From M3007 sp031373665 (GTDB taxonomy: Bacteria; Bacteroidota; Bacteroidia; Chitinophagales; Saprospiraceae), in the NCBI GenBank assembly GCA_031373665.1, contig JANMMZ010000138.1, positions 39,460 to 103,459 on the forward strand: 64,000 nucleotides of DNA, written 5' to 3'. Made by a program: the position numbers and the translations under genes. The notes beneath the pieces were generated by a model that worked only from the letters and a program-made list of their open reading frames with translations, was not told the DNA's origin and made no database searches. Below, piece after piece: positions 9,039 through 16,428 of this stretch; within the stretch, counting starts at the first letter, position 1, and each line of letters opens with the position of its first letter.

Positions 9039-9892
9039 AACACTTTTTATGGTTTGGAGGCTTTTTTTTAGTCGTATTTCTTGGAGACAGGGTAGGCGGT
9101 TATGTACTGAAGACTCAAGTAAAAAACAGCCAATTCAGGTACAGCCGACTTTATGCACAACGGGCAGAAGCAGAAATATTACTCTTGGGCAACTCTAGGG
9201 GTTTGGGTTTTTATCAACCTACCATTGAGGAAAAAACAGGGCAATCTACTTTCAATTTTAGTTATAATGGCTTGCCTATGCACGTGGGTGCGGCTATGGT
9301 CATGGATTATTTTGAGCAGTATCCAATGCCGAAAAAATTAATCATTGATGTGACCCTCTGCGATCGGGAAAACAAAGAATTGACGACTGGTTTTAGCAAT
9401 TTTTTGGAGGTATCACCACGGCTCAATGCCATTATTCGCAACCAAATTCCGGATCATTGGTGGGGAACTCAGGTTTCTGCCTTGATGCGCTATAACAACG
9501 AGATTTTTCAACGTATTTTGTATTATAGAAATCGCAATGATGAAGATTGGCTCTTGGATCGCCAAATCACAGAGGGTATCCAAGCAAATGTGGCCAACCA
9601 AAATTATGAGTTGCCAACGGATCCTTGGTATCTCCAAGAATTGGCAGATTTGACGGCCTTGGCAAAAGCAAAAGACATACAAGTGTTTTTGGTTGTCAGT
9701 CCTTATTATCCCAATTTTGAGGTTAAAAATTTGGAAATTTTTAAATCCAACATTGAAACGGCCACTCAAATGACCGTCCATGATTTCAGTAAAAGTATCC
9801 AAGATCCTTCGCTTTTTGGCGATTTTTTACACATCAACAAGGCTGGAAGCACGGTTTTTATTGACCTTCTCAAACAACAAGGCATCCTCTAA
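9035..9892 (+). CDS. SGNH/GDSL-like hydrolase, membrane-anchored, probable envelope role
   Basis: A 285-aa protein with an N-terminal hydrophobic anchor (FLWFGGFFLVVFLGDRVGGY) and then LLGNSRGLGFYQP, in which GNSR takes the place of the GDS block of SGNH hydrolases, and a C-terminal FGDFLHINKAGS where Asp-x-x-His gives the usual catalytic pair. This layout resembles DltD/AlgX-like SGNH proteins that act on polymer acyl groups. It overlaps the upstream membrane-protein gene (ATGA) and is followed two bases later by the aldo/keto reductase gene, so the three form an operon. The specific substrate is unknown. Confidence 0.65.
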   Translation: MKHFLWFGGFFLVVFLGDRVGGYVLKTQVKNSQFRYSRLYAQRAEAEILLLGNSRGLGFYQPTIEEKTGQSTFNFSYNGLPMHVGAAMVMDYFEQYPMPKKLIIDVTLCDRENKELTTGFSNFLEVSPRLNAIIRNQIPDHWWGTQVSALMRYNNEIFQRILYYRNRNDEDWLLDRQITEGIQANVANQNYELPTDPWYLQELADLTALAKAKDIQVFLVVSPYYPNFEVKNLEIFKSNIETATQMTVHDFSKSIQDPSLFGDFLHINKAGSTVFIDLLKQQGIL

Positions 9893-9894
9893 CC

Positions 9895-10812
9895 ATGTCC
9901 AAAAAACTAATGCTCGGCACCGCTCAATGGGGGTGGACTATCACGAAACCAAAGGCATTTGAATTGTTGGAGGCTTGGATGGCTGCTGGAGAACGCGCCG
10001 TGGATGTGGCAACGAACTATCCGATCAATAAAAACCCGAATGATTTTAGAGCCGCCGAACAAATACTGACAGAGTTCATCAAGGCGCATGGGGTGGAAAA
10101 AGATTTGGACATTACCGTAAAAATCGGAAGTCTCAACAATCTCCGCACCCCAGATATAAATCTTTCTCCATCATTTATCCAAATGATGGGCGAAGAATAC
10201 CTGCGCATTTTTCAGGCTCCACTAAAGGTCATCATGTTTCATTGGGACAACCGCCAAGACCAATCCGAAATCATGGCTTCCCTCTCAGCATTAAAGTCCT
10301 TGAATTCGGAGTTTGGTATCCGTCCCGGTCTATCGGGGATCGCTTTTCCGGAGGTATATGCCGCTGCCAATCAAACCCTTGGATTGGAATTTGATATTCA
10401 ATTAAAACACAATATTTTACAGACTGATTTGGATCGTTATATGGCCTTTCAAGGCGAAAAACATCGTATTTGGGCTTACGGAATCAATGCTGGAGGTATC
10501 AAACTAGATGAACAATATTCAGAAACCAGTACCTTTTTGAATCGGGGCGGCAATCCTGAAAATGCCCATTCAATCGTACAATCCATCCAAGCAAAATTAC
10601 CCCAATGGAACCTCGCTTTCGTGAGGCCACCCGTCAAAACCATGAACCATATTGGATTGATCTACGCATTGTTGGAGCCATCCATCACAGGGGTTGTATT
10701 GGGACTTTCTTCGATATTTCAGTTGAAAGAAACCTTGGAATACCGTAAAAATATAGAGACTTATGACTATTTGGATGTCAAAAAGCAATTGGACAAACTC
10801 AAAAATCCTTGA
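9895..10812 (+). CDS. Aldo/keto reductase family protein
   Basis: A 305-aa TIM-barrel NAD(P)H-dependent oxidoreductase. The start reads LMLGTAQWGW, the usual beginning of the family. The catalytic tetrad is visible: Asp37 and Tyr42 (DVATNYP), Lys76 (TVKIG) and His116 (IMFHWDN). A late GVVLGLSSIFQL segment corresponds to the cofactor-binding end. It lies two bases after the SGNH-like gene, which suggests that its substrate belongs to the same envelope or sugar pathway. Its last 14 bp overlap the convergent pfkB gene. Substrate unknown. Confidence 0.85.
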   Translation: MSKKLMLGTAQWGWTITKPKAFELLEAWMAAGERAVDVATNYPINKNPNDFRAAEQILTEFIKAHGVEKDLDITVKIGSLNNLRTPDINLSPSFIQMMGEEYLRIFQAPLKVIMFHWDNRQDQSEIMASLSALKSLNSEFGIRPGLSGIAFPEVYAAANQTLGLEFDIQLKHNILQTDLDRYMAFQGEKHRIWAYGINAGGIKLDEQYSETSTFLNRGGNPENAHSIVQSIQAKLPQWNLAFVRPPVKTMNHIGLIYALLEPSITGVVLGLSSIFQLKETLEYRKNIETYDYLDVKKQLDKLKNP

Positions 10813-11749
10813 TCTGATAACGCTCACCATACACTTGTATCCATTCCAACAACTTAAAGGCATCTTGACTGTTGAACAACTGAGTCCCACTATTCATAGT
10901 AGCCGCAGAGCCACAAGCCACCCCCAGTTGAGCCATTTGACGGTAACTTTGACCTTGGCTCAGTGCCCAAGCCATGCCTGAAACCATACTGTCGCCAGCC
11001 CCCACCGTGCTGATTTTTTGAACCATCGGCGCTGGTATATGCTCAAATCCTTCACGAGTCACCAATAATGCACCTTGTGGCCCCAAAGAGACCACCACCA
11101 CTTCACACATGCCTTGATTAATAATATGTAGAGCGGCATCGTCTATTTGGTTCATTTCGAGGTGCTCCACTCCATTCAGAGCGCTTAGTTCGGCTAGGTT
11201 GGGTTTCAGTAAAAACAAACCCTCATCAGCAGCCGCTTGTAAGGCTGGGCCAGAGGTATCTAAAATTAGTTTTGCCCCAATTTTTTTCGCGAAAGCAGCC
11301 ACATTTTCATAATACGTAACGGGCAATCCGGGCGGTAGGCTACCGCTGGCAATCAATAAATCTGGTTGGAGTTGTTCCACTATTTTTAGGCATTCATTGG
11401 CTTGAGATTCATTGATCTCAAGCCCAGCAAGCGTAAAACGGTACTGGATATTGGTGGTTTTCTCTGTTACTGAGAAGTTCTCCCGGGTTTCGCCGGACAG
11501 TACAGTCACCGCTGTTGAGATCTGGGCTTGTTCCAACAGCGACTTCAATATTTGGCCATTGTTACCCCCAATTGGAAATACGGCAGTACTAGTGCCATTC
11601 AATTTTTTAATCCCTTTGGATACATTGATGCCTCCTCCGCCAGCGTCCGTTTGCATGGGCGCACAGCGTAATTTTTGTTCAGGTATCAACCGATCCGTGA
11701 GGGTGCTTTTATCAAGTGCCGGATTGAGCGTGAGCGTAACGATTTTCAT
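10799..11749 (-). CDS. pfkB: 6-phosphofructokinase II (PfkB, ribokinase fold)
   Basis: A 316-aa cytoplasmic kinase that phosphorylates fructose 6-phosphate with ATP in glycolysis. It matches E. coli PfkB closely along its length: TLTLNPALDKS at the N-terminus, PEQKLRC, GGGGINVSKGIKKL, SGSLPPG, LLKPNLAELSAL, VVVSLGPQGA and the GAGDSMVSG anion hole with the catalytic Asp. The other possible reading, a 1-phosphofructokinase or tagatose-6-phosphate kinase, is less likely because of the PfkB-specific PEQKLRC/GGGG pattern. The gene is alone, convergent with the aldo/keto reductase gene and divergent from the DUF2167-type gene. Confidence 0.9.
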   Translation of the reverse strand: MKIVTLTLNPALDKSTLTDRLIPEQKLRCAPMQTDAGGGGINVSKGIKKLNGTSTAVFPIGGNNGQILKSLLEQAQISTAVTVLSGETRENFSVTEKTTNIQYRFTLAGLEINESQANECLKIVEQLQPDLLIASGSLPPGLPVTYYENVAAFAKKIGAKLILDTSGPALQAAADEGLFLLKPNLAELSALNGVEHLEMNQIDDAALHIINQGMCEVVVVSLGPQGALLVTREGFEHIPAPMVQKISTVGAGDSMVSGMAWALSQGQSYRQMAQLGVACGSAATMNSGTQLFNSQDAFKLLEWIQVYGERYQIKDF

Positions 11750-11841
11750 ATTTTTTTTTTAAAAATAGCGCGTAAAGGTACACCAGTTCGCAAAAAGTAT
11801 GTATCTTACGATCTTTATTTACTTATTAATTTCATTTTTAC

Positions 11842-12867
11842 ATGAAACCACTTACTAAAATCAACCTTCTATTACTGTGCTGCCTTATGAGCGCACTTCA
11901 CTTACAAGCCCAAGACCAGCCCGACCCCGAAGTTGCCCGGCTTTTAGATTCGTTGGATAAATCTTGGCAATGGAAAACCGGCTCCGTCGCATTGGGCGAC
12001 AACTTAGCCAACATCAATGTACCCACTGGGTGGCGGTATTTACCCGCAGACCAGAGCAAATTTGTACTGGAAGACCTTTGGGGTAACCCAGGCGTAGAGA
12101 CCATGGGAATGTTGTTCCCGAGTAACGTCAGCCCATTGGATTCCAATGTGTTGGCCTTCGATATTTCATTCGATGAAATGGGCTTTGTAAAAGACGATGA
12201 TGCCGACGATATCAACTACAATGACCTCTTGAAAGATTTGCAAAAAGATGCCGAAGAAGGCAGCAAACAGCGGGTAGAAATGGGCTACGATGCAGTCAAA
12301 TTGATTGGTTGGGCCTCCTCGCCCTACTATGATAAAGAGAAAAAAATATTGCACTGGGCAAAAGAAATTCAATTTGGCGATGGAGTAGGCGGCAATACCC
12401 TCAACTACGATGTACGGGTCTTGGGTCGCAAAGGTGTCCTTTCCATGAATGCCATTGGAAATATGACCCGCCTAAACGATGCAAAATCAGGAATTCCAGC
12501 CATTGTGTCCAATGTTTCCTTTGCAGAAGGCCAAAAATATGGCGATTTCGACTCCAAAGTTGACAATGTAGCCGCTTGGACCATCGGTGGACTTGTAGCG
12601 GGAAAAGTACTAGCCAAAGCAGGTTTTTTTGTTATCATTCTCAAGTTCATAAAGCCTATCCTCCTTGTATTGTTCGCTGGTGGCGCAGGTATTTGGAAGT
12701 GGATAAGTGGCCGTAGAAGAAAAGAAGAGGAAGACGTGTATGTGGCTGACGAACCAGCCCCTCCGCCGCCCGTCAGCGATACACCAACCAATGATGTCGC
12801 AAACGATAATATACACAGCACCGACACAAACAGTGACGATACAACCGAACCCGAGAAAAAATCTTAG
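11842..12867 (+). CDS. DUF2167-like membrane protein
   Basis: A 341-aa protein with a signal peptide (LLLLCCLMSALHLQAQ), a soluble extracytoplasmic domain with the typical signatures (LGDNLANINVPTGWRYL, NYDVRVLGRKGVLSMNAIG, and SNVSFAEGQKYGDF), then an AGKVLAKAGFFVII/LLVLFAGGAGIWKWI membrane region and an acidic, Pro-rich and Asp/Thr-rich cytoplasmic tail. This is the usual architecture of the DUF2167 family; its function is not established. It sits eight bases before the acyl-CoA dehydrogenase ATG but no functional tie is obvious. Confidence 0.75.
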   Translation: MKPLTKINLLLLCCLMSALHLQAQDQPDPEVARLLDSLDKSWQWKTGSVALGDNLANINVPTGWRYLPADQSKFVLEDLWGNPGVETMGMLFPSNVSPLDSNVLAFDISFDEMGFVKDDDADDINYNDLLKDLQKDAEEGSKQRVEMGYDAVKLIGWASSPYYDKEKKILHWAKEIQFGDGVGGNTLNYDVRVLGRKGVLSMNAIGNMTRLNDAKSGIPAIVSNVSFAEGQKYGDFDSKVDNVAAWTIGGLVAGKVLAKAGFFVIILKFIKPILLVLFAGGAGIWKWISGRRRKEEEDVYVADEPAPPPPVSDTPTNDVANDNIHSTDTNSDDTTEPEKKS

Positions 12868-12874
12868 TATCATC

Positions 12875-14068
12875 ATGTTTGAAACAGAAAAAGTACGCCA
12901 ATTACTCCCCCAAATAAAAGCCTTCGTAACAGAAGAATTATACCCACTAGAAATCACGGAATACATCACCGGAAACTTTTCAAAAGTAGCCAAAATACTA
13001 GATCAAAAACGAGAATTGGTCAAAAAAGCAGGACTTTGGGGCTTACAACTTTCCGAACAACAAGGAGGGCTAGGGTTGACGCTTTGCGAATTTGGCCAAG
13101 TATCCGAAGCATTAGGTCATTCACCGTTTGGGCATTACACCTTCAACTGTCAAGCACCCGATATTGGCAATATGGAATTGATTCATAAATTTGCCTCTAA
13201 CGACCTGAAAGACAAGTATTTAGAGCCATTGATGCGCGGAGAAATACGCTCTTGTTTTGCAATGACTGAGCCAGAATTTGCCGGCTCTAACCCAGTAAAC
13301 ATGGGCACTACAGCGGTCAGACAAGGCGATGAATACATCATCAATGGACACAAATGGTTCACCACTGCTGCCGATGGGGCTGCTTTTGCAGTCGTGATGG
13401 CCGTGACCAATCCTGATGCTGCGCCCCACCATAGAGCCAGTCAAATCATAGTACCAACCGATACCAAGGGTTTCGAGATCGTACGAAATATTTCTATCAT
13501 GGGAGAGGCTGGCGATCATTGGGGAAGCCATTCCGAGTTGCGTTTTCACGAGGTCAGGGTACCGGCTACCCACCTGATTGGAGCAGAAGGTAGTGGGTTT
13601 ATATTGGCTCAAGAGCGGCTCGGCCCTGGGCGCATCCACCACTGTATGCGATGGATGGGGGCTTGCAATCGTATTTTTGATATGATGTGTCGCCGTGCGG
13701 CCTCCCGCGACATGGGTGGCGGTGTCATGCTGGCTGATAAACAAATAATACAAATCTGGTTGGCCGAGCAGCGCACGGCTATTGATGCAGCACGATTGAT
13801 GGTACTGCATTGCGCAGCCGCCATTGATCGCCAAGGCGCGGCGGCTACGCGCAATCAAATCTCCCAAATAAAATTCCTCTGTGCCGATGTCTTGATGACC
13901 ACAGTGGACAGAGCCATTCAAATACATGGAGCATTGGGTATGACCGACGACCTAATCCTGAATTATTACTACCGCCACGAGCGGGCAGCCCGTATAGCCG
14001 ATGGCCCCGATGAAGTGCATAAAACCGCTTTGGCTAAGAGCATATTGAAGCCATATCGAATTACTTAA
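12875..14068 (+). CDS. Acyl-CoA dehydrogenase family flavoprotein (ACAD10/11-like)
   Basis: A 397-aa protein; ATG 12875 is used because the longer in-frame extension lies inside the upstream gene. Family signatures include CFAMTEPEFAGSNP (FAD/substrate loop), INGHKWFTTAADGA, and the C-terminal IQIHGALGMTDD with YYYRHERAARIADGPDEVH. In medium-chain enzymes the catalytic Glu lies in a YEGT-type motif; here the equivalent segment is ADGPDEVH, the pattern of the ACAD10/ACAD11 group, so Asp may act as base or the substrate may differ (4-hydroxyacyl-CoA-type chemistry is known for that group). Cytoplasmic, FAD-dependent. Confidence 0.88.
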   Translation: MFETEKVRQLLPQIKAFVTEELYPLEITEYITGNFSKVAKILDQKRELVKKAGLWGLQLSEQQGGLGLTLCEFGQVSEALGHSPFGHYTFNCQAPDIGNMELIHKFASNDLKDKYLEPLMRGEIRSCFAMTEPEFAGSNPVNMGTTAVRQGDEYIINGHKWFTTAADGAAFAVVMAVTNPDAAPHHRASQIIVPTDTKGFEIVRNISIMGEAGDHWGSHSELRFHEVRVPATHLIGAEGSGFILAQERLGPGRIHHCMRWMGACNRIFDMMCRRAASRDMGGGVMLADKQIIQIWLAEQRTAIDAARLMVLHCAAAIDRQGAAATRNQISQIKFLCADVLMTTVDRAIQIHGALGMTDDLILNYYYRHERAARIADGPDEVHKTALAKSILKPYRIT

Positions 14069-14099
14069 ATTATTTATTTTAATATATTAAACGCTGATT

Positions 14100-14945
14100 A
14101 TGAAATATTTATCACTATTTCTCGCTGTTGCCTTTTTGGCGTTGTCCTGCGGACAAAAGAATAGCCGCAGTTGCTGCCAAGCACCCAATGCTAGCGATGC
14201 TACTGCTGTTTTTGCATCATTGAGCGATGATGCTGCATTTAGAAATGCCCACCCAAGCCCTGAAACGATGAGTGACACCACATTTCAAGGTAAAATGGTA
14301 GCGTTCGATACCGAATCGGGCGAAAAAGGGAATGGTTATTTGGTGAGTGCCGCCCCTACCAACACCAAATATTTGTTGCTTTTCCATGAGTGGTGGGGAC
14401 TCAATGATTACATTAAAAAAGAAGCCGATTTTTGGCGCAATGAATTGGATATCAATGTATTGGCCATAGATCTTTACGATGGGAAAGTGACTAATGTCGC
14501 CGACGAAGCAGGTAAATTAATGCAAGCCAACGACCCGTTGCGAAGCGCAGCCATTATCGCTGGTGCGGAGAAATTTATTGGGCCATCTGCCGATTTTCGG
14601 ACCATGGGTTGGTGTTTTGGTGGTGGTTGGTCGCTCCGTGCTGCCCTCCAATTGCAGGCACGTACCAAAGCCTGTGTCATCTATTATGGGATGCCTGAAC
14701 AGGACATAGAAAAACTAAAAACCCTTCAATCCGATGTCCTATTTATCCATCCAGACCAAGACAAATGGATTTCTAAAGAAGTCGTATCTGACTTTGAGGC
14801 AAACATGAAAAAGGCTGGAAAACGAACCTCTGTACACCATTATGATACAGATCATGCCTTTGCCAATCCAAGCAGTCCTCGGTACAATGAACAAGCTGCG
14901 AAAGAGGCTCGTGCGGTGGTGAAGGGTTATTTGATGGGGAAGTGA
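14100..14945 (+). CDS. Dienelactone hydrolase family lipoprotein
   Basis: A 281-aa alpha/beta hydrolase with a lipoprotein signal (LFLAVAFLALSC, lipidated Cys17). The dienelactone hydrolase triad is present: Cys172 in MGWCFGGGW, an Asp in HPDQDKW (219 or 221) and His252 in TDHAF. The oxyanion-side motif FHEWWGLNDYI is also typical. The enzyme probably hydrolyses an ester or lactone at the cell envelope. Followed by about 280 bp without a clear gene. Confidence 0.88.
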   Translation: MKYLSLFLAVAFLALSCGQKNSRSCCQAPNASDATAVFASLSDDAAFRNAHPSPETMSDTTFQGKMVAFDTESGEKGNGYLVSAAPTNTKYLLLFHEWWGLNDYIKKEADFWRNELDINVLAIDLYDGKVTNVADEAGKLMQANDPLRSAAIIAGAEKFIGPSADFRTMGWCFGGGWSLRAALQLQARTKACVIYYGMPEQDIEKLKTLQSDVLFIHPDQDKWISKEVVSDFEANMKKAGKRTSVHHYDTDHAFANPSSPRYNEQAAKEARAVVKGYLMGK

Positions 14946-15099
14946 GGTGTTGGATTCTAACACTAAAAAGCCTTGATTCCGAGCCACAGAGCATAATTTT
15001 CTAAGGTGAAATCACCCCCGTTTAGCACAAAAATACAATTCACCTTGGAACATAAGTAGTTGTGCTTGTTTAATATTTTATATATAACTAATTAATTAT

Positions 15100-15231
15100 C
15101 AATATTATATTAACATTCAAGTACCTAGCAGAAGAATACAGGGCGGATATGAATTTTTTCCCTGCTGAAATAAAGCCTATGCTTGATGAATACGCCACTG
15201 ACAAAGGCGTAAAAATGGATAATTATTCTAT
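15100..15231 (+). pseudogene. Possible gene remnant abutting the defence operon
   Basis: A plus-strand frame opening after a TAA near 15090 reads KYLAEEYRADMNFFPAE then IKPMLDEYATDKGVKMDN, a strongly protein-like composition, but it has no good start and runs directly into the antisense of the SecB-like gene at about 15223. It could be a piece of a gene truncated when the island arrived. I cannot identify the parent gene, and chance cannot be excluded. The rest of 14946-15222 is AT-rich and shows nothing else. Confidence 0.25.
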
Positions 15232-15645
15232 CCTAATATTTCTTTGCAATTCATCAGCTAATGAACTTAGATTCATAGCAGGCAATAAGACGACACCAAC
15301 ACCTGATTGCGCTGTTAATGTGCCAATATAAGCCCTAATATATGGGAATACAATTGCAGGAGCATTTTGGGTAAGGAATTTATTGTCAGGCGATAACTCC
15401 TGACTTGTATCGCTATCAAAATCAAAGAAAGAGTTGCTTTTTATGGTTGCTTCAAAGAGGCCACTTTTTGATTTTATATAAACATCCAACAGCAATTCAA
15501 ATTGATTTAAACTCTGATAAATTATTCCTGTAGGTATAATTTTGATCTCCATCTGTATTTCTGCCTCATTACCATTGAATAAAATATGGCTTTCCCTAAT
15601 ATGGAATCCCGTAAATCGGAATGTTGAATTTTGTAATTTGCTCAT
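15223..15645 (-). CDS. SecB-like chaperone, third gene of a toxin-antitoxin-chaperone module
   Basis: A 140-aa protein. Its C-terminal third reads TQNAPAIVFPYIRAYIGTL and LLPAMNLSSLADELQ, which aligns with E. coli SecB CPNILFPYARECITSM and LAPVNFDALFMNYLQ. The N-terminal half has the alternating beta pattern of the SecB core. It is not in a secretion context but is the last gene of the operon: its ATG overlaps the TGA of the preceding small gene (ATGA), which implies translational coupling. In TAC systems such a chaperone binds and stabilises an aggregation-prone antitoxin; in CmdTAC it is drawn away by a phage protein, which frees the toxin. Family: firm; role: inferred from context. Confidence 0.85.
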   Translation of the reverse strand: MSKLQNSTFRFTGFHIRESHILFNGNEAEIQMEIKIIPTGIIYQSLNQFELLLDVYIKSKSGLFEATIKSNSFFDFDSDTSQELSPDNKFLTQNAPAIVFPYIRAYIGTLTAQSGVGVVLLPAMNLSSLADELQRNIRIE

Positions 15646-15890
15646 GCTGCCATTGAAAGTTGATGACCTGATATAGTATCGGCAAAACTTGCTTCCATTG
15701 ACTGAGTTTCAGAAATAACAACCATAGATGCGCGTTGAAATGCAGGAGTATGTTTAAAAGAGGCCATGAAGTCCCATACTGAAACACCAGTATCAGAGCT
15801 ATTTGCCACGGCATCCCAATCTTTCATTTGTTGCTCAAGTGTGGTACTTGACAGGTATTCGCGCAATTTTTCAAGCATTGGAGTATTCAT
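15642..15890 (-). CDS. Putative antitoxin of the TAC module
   Basis: An 82-aa protein from ATG 15890; the longer TTG-start version (15929) would overlap the toxin gene by 38 bp. The toxin stop (TAA 15894-15892) is followed by a single base and then this ATG, and its own TGA overlaps the SecB-like start. The N-terminal part (MLEKLREYLSSTTLEQQMKD) is helical and charged; the C-terminal part (SMEASFADTISGHQLSMAA) is more hydrophobic, as expected of a chaperone-addiction tail. I recognise no DNA-binding domain or named family, so the antitoxin role rests on position and size. Confidence 0.65.
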   Translation of the reverse strand: MNTPMLEKLREYLSSTTLEQQMKDWDAVANSSDTGVSVWDFMASFKHTPAFQRASMVVISETQSMEASFADTISGHQLSMAA

Positions 15891-15891
15891 A

Positions 15892-16422
15892 TTAGCAATA
15901 TTTGTCAGGATATACAATTTTAAAATCACGCAAAAGTACAGATGTTTTTTCTAATAAACAAATTTGTACCCGTTGACGGAGTCTCATTTTTTCTTGCTTT
16001 GCTGAGTTGAATTTCAGAAAATAAGTATCCTTGTTTTCATCAGCAGCCCTTATTGCCTTGTATTGAAGTATATTTCTCTCTTTCAAAAAGGTGATTACTT
16101 TACCTACTGTGGTATTATCATGATTTTTAATTATATTTGCCTCCACCATCATATCCACAGCGGCTTCAAACTCTTCTTGATGAGCGATGATGCCATCTAA
16201 ATTCCAAAGCAGGGTAGGGTCATCTGCAATTTCCCCGCTACATATAACATAACCACGACGTGAAAAGTTTCGCCCCCAGTCATGCGCTAATTGAATGCGC
16301 GTATCCCAAAAATAATAACCATGCCCCAGCCAAGCATCGGGTCGAGTACACTTGAATGGCCCTTCCGTCTCGATGATGTCAGGGTTATTGCGGTCTTCAA
16401 CGGTATAGTATCCTATAATCAT
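15892..16422 (-). CDS. Putative toxin with ADP-ribosyltransferase-like fold
   Basis: A 176-aa protein. The segment WLGHGYYFWD (31-40) followed by LAHDWG resembles the GxGxYF...A..W block of ADP-ribosyltransferase/DUF3990-like folds, in which the tyrosine helps bind NAD; residues 2-8 (IIGYYTV) fit the preceding first strand and VLLRDFKIVYPDKY fits the last strand. The usual catalytic His and Glu are not obvious from sequence alone. It begins 6 nt after the restriction subunit stop and is followed after 1 nt by the small putative antitoxin gene and then by the SecB-like gene. By analogy with CmdT it may ADP-ribosylate nucleic acid, but the target is not shown by the sequence. Confidence 0.6.
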   Translation of the reverse strand: MIIGYYTVEDRNNPDIIETEGPFKCTRPDAWLGHGYYFWDTRIQLAHDWGRNFSRRGYVICSGEIADDPTLLWNLDGIIAHQEEFEAAVDMMVEANIIKNHDNTTVGKVITFLKERNILQYKAIRAADENKDTYFLKFNSAKQEKMRLRQRVQICLLEKTSVLLRDFKIVYPDKYC

Positions 16423-16428
16423 AAATGT

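Noticed and set aside
15223..15645. Housekeeping SecB export chaperone
   Set aside because: The gene is translationally coupled to an orphan small gene and a toxin-like gene at the end of a defence operon and has no secretion genes nearby; canonical SecB is not typical of Bacteroidota.
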